Shown piece after piece: positions 15,845-24,772 of a stretch of DNA of 64,000 nt. Position 1 is the stretch's first letter; every line of letters begins with the position of its first letter. The translations under genes and the position numbers were made by a program. Under the pieces are notes generated by a model. The model had not been told where the DNA came from. It did not search any database and saw nothing but the letters and a program-made list of their open reading frames with translations. The stretch lies in NCBI GenBank assembly GCA_011053055.1, contig DRHT01000043.1, forward strand, positions 58,479 to 122,478. Direction: 5' to 3'. This DNA is from Halopseudomonas sabulinigri (GTDB lineage: Bacteria > Pseudomonadota > Gammaproteobacteria > Pseudomonadales > Pseudomonadaceae).

Positions 15845-15956
15845 GGTGGTCATCGTCGACCATCTGCCGCAAGGCTGGGAAGCGGGTGATCCGAGCAACG
15901 AAGCTCAGGCTAGCGCCCACAACACAATTTGAGTAGTACCAGGCAACGGCGCCTGG
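15845..15956 (+). promoter_or_regulatory. ANTAR antitermination leader of nirB with three hexaloops
   Basis: Three hairpins in series have six-base loops with A1 and G4. The first is GGTGGTC-[ATCGTC]-GACCATC (15845-15864). The second is GAGC-[AACGAA]-GCTC (15893-15906). The third is CCAGGC-[AACGGC]-GCCTGG (15939-15956). The third shares bases 15949-15956 with the 5' arm of the terminator, so they cannot form together. Characterised ANTAR leaders use two hexaloops, so the third could be a spare, an alternative first hairpin, or chance. NasT (3342-3920) is the obvious ligand. Confidence 0.8.
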
Positions 15957-15990
15957 AGTCCCGAAGAGGACTCCAGGCGCTTTTTTTTTG
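15949..15990 (+). terminator. Regulated intrinsic terminator in the nirB leader
   Basis: A perfect 13-bp stem (GCGCCTGGAGTCC / GGACTCCAGGCGC, 6-base loop) is followed by nine T, a G and seven more T. It lies 47 bases upstream of the nirB ATG, and its 5' arm is shared with the last hexaloop hairpin. Without antitermination almost no transcript should pass. Confidence 0.92.
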
Positions 15991-16037
15991 TTTTTTTGCC
16001 GGCCCGTGCCGGCTGCGGCTTCGACTGAGGAAAGGCG

Positions 16038-18596
16038 ATGAACTCGAAAGTGACCCCGATCAAGAACGAAACACTGGTCATCATCGGTAACGGGATGGTC
16101 GGTCATCATTGTGTCGAGCAACTGACCGAGCAAGGTGCGCTTGCCCAATATCAAGTGCACGTGTTCGGTGAGGAGCGTCAGCGCGCTTACGATCGCGTAC
16201 ACCTCTCGGAGTATTTCGGTGGTCGTGATGCCGAGTCATTGGCCATGTGCGAAGCCGATTTTTATGCGCAGCATGGGGTGCACATGCACCTCGGCGTGGC
16301 AGTGCTAGAGATCGACCGCGAGCGCAAAGAAGTGGTTACTAGCGAGGGCCGCCAGCCCTACGACCGACTGGTGCTGGCGACTGGCTCATATCCTTTTGTA
16401 CCGCCCATTGCTGGCGCTGAAGGTAATTCAAAGCTGGTTTATCGCACACTGGATGATCTAGATGACATTCGCGCTGCTGCCAACGGCGGTCGTCGTGGTG
16501 TTGTGGTCGGTGGTGGTCTGCTTGGCCTGGAAGCAGCCAACGCACTCAAGTCGCTGGGTCTTGAAGCCCATGTGGTCGAGTTCGCTCCGCGGCTGATGCC
16601 GGTGCAACTTGACCCAGACGGTGGTGCGGCATTGAAAGCGCGTATCGAAGAACTCGGCGTACGTGTGCATCTCAACCGCGCAACCAGTGAAATTGTCGCT
16701 GGCGAAGAATACGCCTATCGCATGAACTTCAGTGATGGTGAGTCGCTGGAAACTGATCTAATCGTATTCTCCGCTGGCATCCGCCCGCAGGACGCATTGG
16801 GCCGTAGCGCCGGCCTGGATATCGCTGAACGCGGTGGCGTGGTAATCGATAGTGACTACCGCACCAACGACCCCGACATTTACGCCATCGGCGAGTGTGC
16901 TTCCTGGAACGGCAGCATCTTTGGCTTGGTTGCACCGGGCTACACCATGGCGCGCAACCTGGCGGCGCTGCTGGTAGGCAAGCAGCATGAAAGCTTTATC
17001 GGCGCCGACATGTCCACCAAGCTGAAACTGCTGGGTGTTGATGTGGGCTCCATCGGTGACGCCCACGCCGCAACGCCCGGCGCCAAGAGCTATCGCTTTA
17101 ACGACGAGGTCAACTCCAGCTATCGTCGTCTTGTGGTCTCTCCGGATGGCAGTCAGGTGATAGGCGCGGTGCTGGTGGGCGATAACAGCTACTACGACAC
17201 CTTGCTGCAATATGCGCAGAACGGTATCAAGCTGCCAGCAGATCCGGCCAGCCTGATTCTGCCAGCAGGCGAGGGTGCTCCTGCACTGGGTGCTGATGCC
17301 TTGCCGGATACGGCGACTATTTGCTCCTGCCACAACGTCAGCAAAGGAGCGATCTGCTGTCAGGTAGATACCGGCTGCACTGATCTCGGTGATCTGAAAC
17401 TGGCAACCAAAGCGGGTACTGGTTGCGGTGGTTGCAGCGCGCTGCTCAAGCAAGTGTTTGAACATGAACTCAGTGCCCGCGGCGTTGAGGTCGACAAAAG
17501 TCTGTGTGAGCACTTCGCGCATACCCGCCAGGAGCTGTACGGCATTGTGCGGGTTGAAGGCATCATTAGCTTTGAAGAGCTGCTGGCCAAGCATGGCCGT
17601 GGACACACCGGCTGCGACATTTGCAAACCGGCGGTAGGTTCAGTTCTGGCATCGTGCTGGAACCAGCCGATCACCGACCCTTCACTGGTGCCGCTGCAGG
17701 ACACCAACGATACCTTCATGGCCAACATGCAGAACAACGGCACCTATTCCGTTGTGCCACGTATCGCTGGTGGTGAGATCACCCCAGACAAGTTGATCGC
17801 GCTCGGTGCGGTGGCTAAGAAGTACGATCTCTACACCAAAATTACCGGAGGCCAGCGTATTGACCTGTTCGGCGCCGAACTACACCAGTTGCCCGACATC
17901 TGGAGTGAGCTGATTGAAGCCGGTTTTGAGACCGGTCACGCCTACGGTAAATCGCTGCGTACCGTTAAATCCTGCGTCGGCAGTACCTGGTGCCGCTACG
18001 GCGTGCAGGACAGTGTTGGCATGGCACTGGTGCTTGAGAATCGCTACAAGGGCCTGCGCTCGCCGCACAAAATCAAGTTTGGGGTATCCGGCTGCACTCG
18101 CGAATGCGCCGAGGCGCAGAGCAAGGATGTGGGTGTAATCGCAACTGAGAACGGCTGGAACCTCTACGTTGCCGGTAACGGCGGCATGCGCCCGCGCCAC
18201 GCCGAGCTGTTTGCCACCGATCTGGATGACGCAACCCTCATCCGCTACATCGATCGCTTCCTGATGTTCTACGTGCGCACCGCTGATCGGTTGCAGCGCA
18301 CCTCGGTCTGGCGCGAAAGCCTCGAGGGCGGTCTGGACTACCTCAAGTCCGTGATCATCGACGACAGCCTGGCGCTGGGCGCCGAGCTGGAGTCGCAGAT
18401 GCAGCTAGTCGTTGATCGTTACGAATGCGAGTGGGCCAATGCGCTTAAGGACCCGGAAAAACTCAAGCGCTTCCGTACCTTTGTCAATGACGAGCGCGGC
18501 GATCCGGATATCCAATTCGTCAAAGAGCGTGAGCAACGTCGCCCTATGCAAGCCCATGAGCTGAACCTTATTCCCGTAGCTGAGGAGGTTGTCTGA
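16038..18596 (+). CDS. nirB: Assimilatory nitrite reductase, large subunit
   Basis: An 852-residue cytosolic NAD(P)H-dependent enzyme that reduces nitrite to ammonium. The order is an FAD/NAD-binding part (IIGNGMVGHH near 15; second dinucleotide fold VVGGGLLGLEAANAL near 155), a BFD-type [2Fe-2S] segment near 428-465 (CSCHN and GTGCGGC), a second BFD-like segment near 530 (GCDICKP), then the siroheme/[4Fe-4S] domain with CVGSTWCRYG near 645 and SGCTRECAE near 685. It starts after GAGGAAAGG and its stop overlaps the nirD start by one base. No nitrate reductase gene follows, unlike P. aeruginosa. Confidence 0.96.
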   Translation: MNSKVTPIKNETLVIIGNGMVGHHCVEQLTEQGALAQYQVHVFGEERQRAYDRVHLSEYFGGRDAESLAMCEADFYAQHGVHMHLGVAVLEIDRERKEVVTSEGRQPYDRLVLATGSYPFVPPIAGAEGNSKLVYRTLDDLDDIRAAANGGRRGVVVGGGLLGLEAANALKSLGLEAHVVEFAPRLMPVQLDPDGGAALKARIEELGVRVHLNRATSEIVAGEEYAYRMNFSDGESLETDLIVFSAGIRPQDALGRSAGLDIAERGGVVIDSDYRTNDPDIYAIGECASWNGSIFGLVAPGYTMARNLAALLVGKQHESFIGADMSTKLKLLGVDVGSIGDAHAATPGAKSYRFNDEVNSSYRRLVVSPDGSQVIGAVLVGDNSYYDTLLQYAQNGIKLPADPASLILPAGEGAPALGADALPDTATICSCHNVSKGAICCQVDTGCTDLGDLKLATKAGTGCGGCSALLKQVFEHELSARGVEVDKSLCEHFAHTRQELYGIVRVEGIISFEELLAKHGRGHTGCDICKPAVGSVLASCWNQPITDPSLVPLQDTNDTFMANMQNNGTYSVVPRIAGGEITPDKLIALGAVAKKYDLYTKITGGQRIDLFGAELHQLPDIWSELIEAGFETGHAYGKSLRTVKSCVGSTWCRYGVQDSVGMALVLENRYKGLRSPHKIKFGVSGCTRECAEAQSKDVGVIATENGWNLYVAGNGGMRPRHAELFATDLDDATLIRYIDRFLMFYVRTADRLQRTSVWRESLEGGLDYLKSVIIDDSLALGAELESQMQLVVDRYECEWANALKDPEKLKRFRTFVNDERGDPDIQFVKEREQRRPMQAHELNLIPVAEEVV

Positions 18597-18982
18597 TGAC
18601 CCTAAGTACCCCAATCGTTGAGCATGATGCCGTGGCGGCTGCTGCATGGCGCCCGTTGTGCACCCGACAAGACCTGGTTGCTAACTCAGGGGTTGTCGCC
18701 TTGTTGGATGACGCCCAGGTTGCGCTATTTCATCTGCCACAGAGCTGCGACGGCGAGCAGTTATTCGCCATAGAGAATCGTGATCCAAAATCCGGTGCCA
18801 ACGTGATTGGCCGCGGCATTGTGGGTCATCTCAAGGGCGACTTGGTCATTGCCTCGCCGTTGTACAAACAGCATTTCCGTTTGGCTGATGGCAGTTGTAT
18901 TGAATATCCCGAGCAACGGTTACGGGTATGGCCAGTGCGTTTGAACGGCGACCTGGTTGAAGTGGGAATGCAGGCTGAATAA
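18596..18982 (+). CDS. nirD: Nitrite reductase small subunit (Rieske-like)
   Basis: A 128-residue partner of NirB with a Rieske-like fold. In this family the iron-sulfur ligands are normally lost, and the classic CxH pairs are not evident here. The segments SGVVALLDDAQVALFHLP, FAIENRDPKSGANVIGRGIVG and LKGDLVIASPLYKQHFRL are typical of NirD. The ATG overlaps the nirB stop (TGATG), so the two are translationally coupled. Confidence 0.93.
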   Translation: MTLSTPIVEHDAVAAAAWRPLCTRQDLVANSGVVALLDDAQVALFHLPQSCDGEQLFAIENRDPKSGANVIGRGIVGHLKGDLVIASPLYKQHFRLADGSCIEYPEQRLRVWPVRLNGDLVEVGMQAE

Positions 18983-19000
18983 ATCCGCGTAGTACTGGCG

Positions 19001-19031
19001 GGCAGCCGCTTGCCAAGCGCAAGTGGCTGCC
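19001..19031 (+). other. Hairpin in the nirD-nirC gap
   Basis: GGCAGCC-G-CTTG pairs with CAAG-T-GGCTGCC. There is no T run and the 7-base loop does not fit the ANTAR signature. It may set the relative mRNA stability of nirBD and nirC. Confidence 0.4.
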
Positions 19032-19065
19032 ACCTTTAACGAAAGATGCATAGAGAGAATTACAC

Positions 19066-19875
19066 ATGTCCTATTTAGTCCCTGCAGAGTTTGTCACCAA
19101 GATGGTTGATGCAGGCGAGTCGAAGGTATTTATGTCGACGCGCGACACCTTGATACGCTCTTTTATGGCCGGTGCCATCCTCGCGTTGGCGGCGGTATTT
19201 GCGATTGCCATCACGGTGCAGACCGGCAACCCGCTGATTGGCGCCATTCTGTTCCCGGTTGGCTTCGTCATGCTCTATCTAATGGGATTCGACTTGCTGA
19301 CCGGTGTTTTTATGCTGGTTCCGCTGGCACTGCTCGATAAGCGTCCCGGCGTGACCGTGGGCGGCATGCTGCGCAACTGGGGCTTGGTGTTTGTTGGCAA
19401 CTTTGGCGGCGCGTTGGCCGTCGCCTTCATGATGGCGTTCGTTTATACCTACGGTTTTTCGACTGATCCGGGCGCTATTGGCGAGAAAATTTCGCATATC
19501 GGTGAAGCACGTACCTTGGGCTATGCTGAATACGGCGCAGCCGGCTGGGCAACGATCTTCTTGCGCGGCATGTTGTGTAACTGGATGGTGTCGATGGGCG
19601 TAGTTGGGGCAATGATCTCTACCTCGGTTAGCGGCAAGGTGATTGCCATGTGGATGCCCATAATGCTGTTTTTCTACATGGGTTTTGAGCACTCGGTCGT
19701 TAACATGTTTCTGTTTCCTTCAGCTTTGATCATGGGTGGTGATTTTTCAGTCATGGATTACATGATCTGGAACGAAATCCCCACTGCGCTGGGCAATCTG
19801 GTTGGCGGCCTGGCCTTCACCGGTTTGACGCTGTACACCACGCACATCCGTACTGCACCCAAGCGCGTACTGTAA
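19066..19875 (+). CDS. nirC: Formate/nitrite transporter family protein (NirC-like)
   Basis: A 269-residue membrane channel of the FNT family with about six TM helices. Family segments are LALAAVFAIAI, GFDLLTGVFMLVPL, FLRGMLCNWMVSMGV (the lumen region) and FFYMGFEHSVVNMF. The place after nirBD argues for nitrite movement rather than formate. The ATG follows AGAGAGAATTACAC. Since assimilation needs nitrite inside the cell, it either imports nitrite or relieves excess made from nitrate. Confidence 0.9.
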   Translation: MSYLVPAEFVTKMVDAGESKVFMSTRDTLIRSFMAGAILALAAVFAIAITVQTGNPLIGAILFPVGFVMLYLMGFDLLTGVFMLVPLALLDKRPGVTVGGMLRNWGLVFVGNFGGALAVAFMMAFVYTYGFSTDPGAIGEKISHIGEARTLGYAEYGAAGWATIFLRGMLCNWMVSMGVVGAMISTSVSGKVIAMWMPIMLFFYMGFEHSVVNMFLFPSALIMGGDFSVMDYMIWNEIPTALGNLVGGLAFTGLTLYTTHIRTAPKRVL

Positions 19876-19898
19876 AAAGTCCGCTTTCCTTGCAACTA

Positions 19899-19927
19899 CC
19901 TCGGCTCTGAAAAGGTCCGGGGTTTTT
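19899..19927 (+). terminator. Terminator-like hairpin just before the second PP2C/kinase gene
   Basis: CCTCGG (19899-19904) pairs with CCGGGG (19917-19922) and is followed by TTTTTG. It ends about 11 bases before the ATG of the kinase gene, whose ribosome site is weak. The gene may be attenuated relative to nirC or need its own signal. Confidence 0.5.
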
Positions 19928-19938
19928 GAGTTTTAAGT

Positions 19939-21669
19939 ATGTCGAAGCAACTGACGGTCAGTGTTGGGCAGTATTCAGACAAAGGCGTGAAGGAGATCAA
20001 CCAGGACTTTCACGGCGTCTGGATTCCGGATGAGCCTCAGCTAAGCGCCAAGGGTATTGCCGTGGCGCTAGCCGATGGCATCAGCAGCAGCAGCGTCAGT
20101 CAGATTGCCAGCGAGGCCGCCATATCGGGCTTTCTCGCCGATTATTACTGTACCTCCGAGGCCTGGACCGTAAAAAAGTCGGCGCAACGAGTGCTGATTG
20201 CCACTAACTCCTGGCTGCATGCACAGACTCAGCAAAGCCAGTATCGCTATGACAAAGACCGTGGCTATGTGTGCACCTTTAGTGCACTGATTTTCAAGGC
20301 CAGCACGGCTTATCTGTTTCATGTCGGCGATGCACGTATTTACCGCGTGGCTGGCAAAGGGCTGGAACAACTCACCCAGGATCATCGCGTGTGGGTCTCG
20401 CAGCAGCAAAGCCATCTGGCGCGTGCGCTGGGCATCAATCAACAATTGGAAATCGACTACCAAGCCTTGTCGGTAGAGCAGGGCGATACCTTTTTATTGG
20501 CCACTGACGGCGTTTACGAATTTGTCAGCCCGGCCTTTATTACTCAGACCATTGCCGAGCAGCAGACAGACCTTAACGCTGCCGCCAAGCTGATTGTGGT
20601 TGAGGCGCTGGCGCAAGGCAGTGACGACAACCTCACCGTGCAGGTCGTGCGAGTAGACAGCCTGCCAAGCCTGGACGAAGCCAGTAACCGGCTGGCCAGT
20701 CAGGCTTTTGCAAAGTTGCCGTTACCGCCGGTGCTGGAGCCGCGCATGGTGTTTGATGGCTATCGCATCATGCGTGAAGTGCACGTCAGCAGTCGTAGTC
20801 ATGTGTACTTGGCGCTGGATGAGGCAAGTGTCACTCAGGTGATTATGAAAACGCCGTCAATCGATCTGGGCGGTGATGCGGCTTACCTCGAGCGTTTTAT
20901 GTTGGAGGAGTGGATTGCCCGGCGGTTAAATAGCCCGCACGTGCTCAAGCCGTGCAGTGTCGAGCGACCGCGCAATTACCTCTACGTAGTCACTGAATAT
21001 GTTGAAGGACAAACGCTGCGTCAATGGATGATCGACAATCCAGCACCCGGCCTGGAACAGGTGCGCGGCATCGTCGAGCAGATCGCCAAGGGCCTGCAAG
21101 CCTTTCACCGAATGGAAATGCTGCATCAGGATCTGCGCCCTGAGAACATCATGATAGATACCACGGGCACGGTGAAGATCATTGATTTTGGTTCAACCCG
21201 GGTGGCTGGTTTGATGGAGATGGCAGCGCCGCAGATTCAGGAGCAGATGCTCGGTACGTTGCAGTACTCAGCACCTGAGCACTTTCTTGGTGAAAGCGGC
21301 ACGCCACGTTCGGACTTGTTTTCGCTCGCCAGCATTACTTACCAGATGCTGACCGGCAAATTGCCCTATGGCGCTCAGGTGGCCAAGGCACGTACCCGTG
21401 CTGCGCAAAATAAGCTGGTATACCAGACGGTGCTGCACGAGGATCGCGAGATTCCAGCCTGGATAGATGATGTGCTCAAGCGCGCATTGCAGCCCAATCC
21501 TTACAAGCGGTACGAAGCGCTGTCGGAGTTTGTGTTTGATTTGCGCAAGCCCAATCAAGCCTTTTTGAGCCGCACGCGACCACCATTGATGGAGCGCAAC
21601 CCACTGCTGTTTTGGAAAAGTGTGTGCTTCGTTTTGGTGATGGTGATTGCCGCGCTGCTGGCGCAGTAA
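19939..21669 (+). CDS. PP2C phosphatase / protein kinase fusion, nitrite locus
   Basis: A 576-residue paralogue of the protein at 269-1936 with the same order. PP2C comes first (INQDFHG, ALADGIS, HVGDARIY, ATDGVYEF, DDNLTVQVV), then a kinase domain from ~270 (VIMKTPS with the ATP-site lysine; IIDFGSTRV; GTLQYSAPE) and a C-terminal TM segment (VCFVLVMVIAALLA). The kinase catalytic loop reads HQDLRPEN instead of HRDLKPEN: Asp and Asn are kept, but the HRD arginine and the catalytic-loop lysine are changed. Activity may therefore be altered. It is last in the nirBDC run, behind a terminator-like hairpin. Confidence 0.85.
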   Translation: MSKQLTVSVGQYSDKGVKEINQDFHGVWIPDEPQLSAKGIAVALADGISSSSVSQIASEAAISGFLADYYCTSEAWTVKKSAQRVLIATNSWLHAQTQQSQYRYDKDRGYVCTFSALIFKASTAYLFHVGDARIYRVAGKGLEQLTQDHRVWVSQQQSHLARALGINQQLEIDYQALSVEQGDTFLLATDGVYEFVSPAFITQTIAEQQTDLNAAAKLIVVEALAQGSDDNLTVQVVRVDSLPSLDEASNRLASQAFAKLPLPPVLEPRMVFDGYRIMREVHVSSRSHVYLALDEASVTQVIMKTPSIDLGGDAAYLERFMLEEWIARRLNSPHVLKPCSVERPRNYLYVVTEYVEGQTLRQWMIDNPAPGLEQVRGIVEQIAKGLQAFHRMEMLHQDLRPENIMIDTTGTVKIIDFGSTRVAGLMEMAAPQIQEQMLGTLQYSAPEHFLGESGTPRSDLFSLASITYQMLTGKLPYGAQVAKARTRAAQNKLVYQTVLHEDREIPAWIDDVLKRALQPNPYKRYEALSEFVFDLRKPNQAFLSRTRPPLMERNPLLFWKSVCFVLVMVIAALLAQ

Positions 21670-21698
21670 CGCGGCGGTGAGTATGCAGTAAAGCCCTT

Positions 21699-23027
21699 TT
21701 AGGGCTGATTGATGCCCCGAATGCGGGTAGCCAGATCGGCGGCGTATAAATCGGTCATGCCGGCGATGAAGTCGACGACTCTGAGGTAACTACGGTAGGG
21801 GTCCCAGTTGGCTTGCGGAATGGTATGACCCAGCAGATCCAGTATGCGCTGGTGTTTGAAGCTCAGATTTTGGCCGGCGTGGAGCTCGCTGACCGCACCA
21901 CAAAAGGCGTTTAACAAGGTCTCGAGCGTACTGTAGGCGCCAATCTCGACAACGGTTTTACGTTTATCCTGGAAGATCCGTTTGCGCGCCATCTGCTTGG
22001 CCTCCAGGACACAGCGTCGTGCAGCACCATGCATGTGCTCGACCAGGTCTCCCTGCAACTCGCCAGCCAGTAAAGCAGGTTGCTGTTCGATGAACGCCTC
22101 GGCAGCGGCATTCACCAGATGCTCAATGGCTTTGCCACGCAGGATTGCCAAGCGCCGTCGCTGTGAGTCCTCAGGGCCCAGTTGGCGGTAAGTCTCCGGC
22201 ACGTCGTCGCCAACCAGATCCAGCAACACCTGCTCTACCTCGCTGTAGGCGAGCAGATCCATTTCCAGTCCATCCTCAAGGTCGATCAGCCCATAACAGA
22301 TATCATCGGCAGCCTCGACCAGATACACCAATGGATGGCGGCTCCAGCTTTGTTCGCCTTGCGAGGGCAGCCCAAGTTTGTCGGCAATCTGCTGCAATAA
22401 AGGATACTCAGCCTGGTAACAGCCGAATTTGTGTTTTTTGTAGCCCTGGCTATCGGCATGCTGCGCGGTCCAGGGGTATTTCAGGTAAGCGCCCAACGTG
22501 GCGTAAGTGAGGCGCATGCCACCGTCGGCCTGGTGATACTCAATCTGCGTCAGTACCCGAAAGCCTTGGGCATTACCTTCAAAGTTCAGAAAATCTTGCC
22601 TCTGGGCTTCGCTTAGCTGATCGAGCAAACCGCCTTCAGCTGCTTGGCGAAACCAGTGACGAATGGCGTCCTCGCCTGAGTGGCCGTAAGGCGGGTTACC
22701 AATGTCATGCGCCAGGCACGCAGCTTGTACAATCACGCCCAGGTCAGCAGGCTCGCACCAATCGGGCAATTCGTTGCGCAGCATTGACCCCACGCGCATA
22801 CCCAACGAACGGCCCACGCAACCCACCTCCAAACTATGGGTCAGGCGAGTATGAATATGATCGTTGCTGGAGACCGGATGTACTTGGGTTTTCTTACCTA
22901 ATCGGCGAAACGCGCCGGAGAAAATAACGCGATCATGGTCTTTGTGAAAGGGCGTACGCCCTAACTCGTCTGCGCTGGCCAGCGGTTTACCTAGCCGTTC
23001 GCGGCACAGCAGTGTTTCCCAATCCAT
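21699..23027 (-). CDS. dgt: dGTPase-like deoxynucleotide triphosphohydrolase
   Basis: A 442-residue HD-superfamily enzyme that hydrolyses dNTPs to deoxynucleosides and triphosphate. The opening [20 protein letters not shown], the metal motif RLTHSLEV and the HD pair in [17 protein letters not shown] are clear, as is [17 protein letters not shown]. The length fits the shorter dGTPase-like type rather than E. coli Dgt (~505). It converges with the kinase gene; a small AGCCCTTTTAGGGCT hairpin overlaps its stop. Confidence 0.92.
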   Translation of the reverse strand: MDWETLLCRERLGKPLASADELGRTPFHKDHDRVIFSGAFRRLGKKTQVHPVSSNDHIHTRLTHSLEVGCVGRSLGMRVGSMLRNELPDWCEPADLGVIVQAACLAHDIGNPPYGHSGEDAIRHWFRQAAEGGLLDQLSEAQRQDFLNFEGNAQGFRVLTQIEYHQADGGMRLTYATLGAYLKYPWTAQHADSQGYKKHKFGCYQAEYPLLQQIADKLGLPSQGEQSWSRHPLVYLVEAADDICYGLIDLEDGLEMDLLAYSEVEQVLLDLVGDDVPETYRQLGPEDSQRRRLAILRGKAIEHLVNAAAEAFIEQQPALLAGELQGDLVEHMHGAARRCVLEAKQMARKRIFQDKRKTVVEIGAYSTLETLLNAFCGAVSELHAGQNLSFKHQRILDLLGHTIPQANWDPYRSYLRVVDFIAGMTDLYAADLATRIRGINQP

Positions 23028-23142
23028 ACTGATCTCCCTAATAATGCGGTGAGTATGTGGGATGCGGCAGCAGCTGCCAAGGCCGCAGGTGAGGCTGTTT
23101 GCTGCTCGGTGGTGGTCGGCATGGGCGTACTAAAGGAGTAGT

Positions 23143-23439
23143 ATGGCGGCCCTTTTCAAGCAAACTAATGCGGTGCACCCCGGCATGACGCTTCTTACTC
23201 TCTACGGCACCAGCGCCTGCCATCTTTGTGATGCGGCTTTGGCCGAGCTGACGCCACTGTTAGCTAATGGCATACAGTTGCACGAAGTGGACATCATTGA
23301 ATCCGAGCGACTGATGGCGCTGTATCAGCTACGGATACCGGTATTACGCCGCGAGGATACTGGCGCGGAGCTGGATTTCCCTTTCGACTTGAATCGTCTG
23401 ATGGGCTGGCTGGACGATGTTCTGGCAGAGGAGGGTTGA
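23143..23439 (+). CDS. Glutaredoxin-like (DUF836) thiol protein
   Basis: A 98-residue thioredoxin-fold protein with the redox motif CHLC in TLYGTSACHLCDAA near 30 and a conserved IPVLR cis-proline loop near 67. It is probably cytosolic and the partner is unknown. The ATG is preceded by AAAGGAG. The stop is four bases before the next gene, so the two form an operon. Confidence 0.85.
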   Translation: MAALFKQTNAVHPGMTLLTLYGTSACHLCDAALAELTPLLANGIQLHEVDIIESERLMALYQLRIPVLRREDTGAELDFPFDLNRLMGWLDDVLAEEG

Positions 23440-23442
23440 AGC

Positions 23443-23895
23443 ATGGCGATGCGCGTAGTGCCATTCTGGAAACGTAAAAGCTTAACCGAAATGGACCAAC
23501 AGGAATGGGAGTCGCTGTGCGACGGTTGCGGTCTGTGTTGCCTGCAGAAGCTGGAGGACGAGGACGAGCCCCAGGCGTTTTATTACACGCGCATTGCCTG
23601 CAAACTTCTCGATCACCAGAGCTGCCAATGCAGTGACTATCCGAATCGTCAGGCCAAGGTGCCGGACTGCATTCAACTGACCCCGGGTGCCGCAAGTGAT
23701 TTTGCCTGGTTGCCGCCGACCTGTGGTTATCGTTTGGTGGCTGAAGGCGCTGATCTACCGGCTTGGCACCATCTGGTCTGCGGTGATCGCAAGGCAGTGC
23801 ACAAGGTTGGTATTTCGCTGTCGGGCCAGATGCTAGCTGAAGGCAGTGTTGACGATGATGACTGGGAAGATCACATCATCTTTCGCGTGGGTTGA
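23443..23895 (+). CDS. YcgN-family cysteine cluster protein (UPF0260)
   Basis: A 150-residue protein with the family's cysteine cluster: [11 protein letters not shown] near 27-37, then [16 protein letters not shown] and PDCIQLTP. The pattern suggests bound zinc or iron-sulfur, but function is unknown. It is in an operon with the glutaredoxin-like gene. A hairpin at 23929-23952 (GCGG-A-CGGCTG / CAGCCG-C-CCGC) lies between its end and the end of mlaA and could terminate both. Confidence 0.9.
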   Translation: MAMRVVPFWKRKSLTEMDQQEWESLCDGCGLCCLQKLEDEDEPQAFYYTRIACKLLDHQSCQCSDYPNRQAKVPDCIQLTPGAASDFAWLPPTCGYRLVAEGADLPAWHHLVCGDRKAVHKVGISLSGQMLAEGSVDDDDWEDHIIFRVG

Positions 23896-23959
23896 GAGTT
23901 AGAGATTGATGCTCCAAGGCCGAGAGAAGCGGACGGCTGGTCAGCCGCCCGCAGCAAAC

Positions 23960-24772
23960 TCAGTTTTCGACCTGAAATTCGCGCAGTTTGGTGTACAGAT
24001 AGCGCACTTGGTCATATTCAAATGGGCTGTCTAGCGCGCCATAGCGGAACGGCGTTTGATAACGTAGATCGATAGCCCAAATGCCCCAGGTGTAGGGGTG
24101 ATCGCTCATGTAGTCGCGATGCTCCATATAGTTGACCCCGTTATCGATCATCCAGTCCACTGCATAGCCAGTGCCGTCGCGTAGGCTGGATGGGCCGAGA
24201 AACGGAATCACCAGATAGGGACCAGCCGGCACACCGTAATGCCCCAGTGTCTGACCAAAGTCTTCCTTCTGCGCTGGCAAGTCCATGGCTTTGGCCACAT
24301 CAAACATGCCACCAACACCGATGATGCTGTTAAACAACAGGCGCGCAGTGGTCTGGGCGCTGCGCTCAAATTTCAGCTGCAGCAGGTTGTTGACCAGGTA
24401 AGGGATGTCGCGCAGGTTGTTGGTGACGTTAGACACGCCCGTGCGCACGAAACCGGGTGTAGCCCAGACATACCCACGCACCACCGGCAGGTAAACATAA
24501 CGATCAAATTCTGCATTGAAGCGATAGGTTAGGCGGTTCATACCCTCCAACGGATCTTGCACGTTGAGTGCGCCCAGGCTGGAGCGCTCGAACTGAAAGC
24601 GGTTGTCACGCTCGTCGAGATCCAGCTCGGTCAGCGGGTCGTGATAGGCGGGAAAGCTCAGGCTACTGCCATTAGCGCTCTTGCCGCTGGATACATAGTC
24701 GGTGTCTTCTGCTGCGCTTGCGGTGTTGTAACACAGGCAGCTCATCAGGCCGATCAGGCAAGCCTTATTCAT
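23960..24772 (-). CDS. mlaA: MlaA/VacJ-family outer-membrane lipoprotein
   Basis: A 270-residue protein that should remove misplaced phospholipids from the outer leaflet of the outer membrane. The N-terminus has a lipoprotein-type signal (GLMSC at 9-13), and the MlaA core is plain: DPLEGMNRLTYRFNAEFDRY, VRTGVSNVTNNLRDIPYLVN, RLLFNSIIGVGGMFDVA, DFGQTLGHYGVPAGPYLVIP, GPSSLRDGTG. The start overlaps the end of the upstream hydrolase gene by eight bases, so they are co-translated. The other Mla genes are not in the window. Confidence 0.92.
   Translation of the reverse strand: MNKACLIGLMSCLCYNTASAAEDTDYVSSGKSANGSSLSFPAYHDPLTELDLDERDNRFQFERSSLGALNVQDPLEGMNRLTYRFNAEFDRYVYLPVVRGYVWATPGFVRTGVSNVTNNLRDIPYLVNNLLQLKFERSAQTTARLLFNSIIGVGGMFDVAKAMDLPAQKEDFGQTLGHYGVPAGPYLVIPFLGPSSLRDGTGYAVDWMIDNGVNYMEHRDYMSDHPYTWGIWAIDLRYQTPFRYGALDSPFEYDQVRYLYTKLREFQVEN

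Noticed and set aside
16758..17606. Long reverse-strand reading frame inside nirB.
   Set aside because: It lies opposite a full nirB with conserved domains and has no motif or ribosome site; a codon-bias shadow.
19001..19031. Possible ANTAR hairpin before nirC.
   Set aside because: The loop has seven bases without the A1/G4 pattern, and there is no partner hairpin or T-run terminator.
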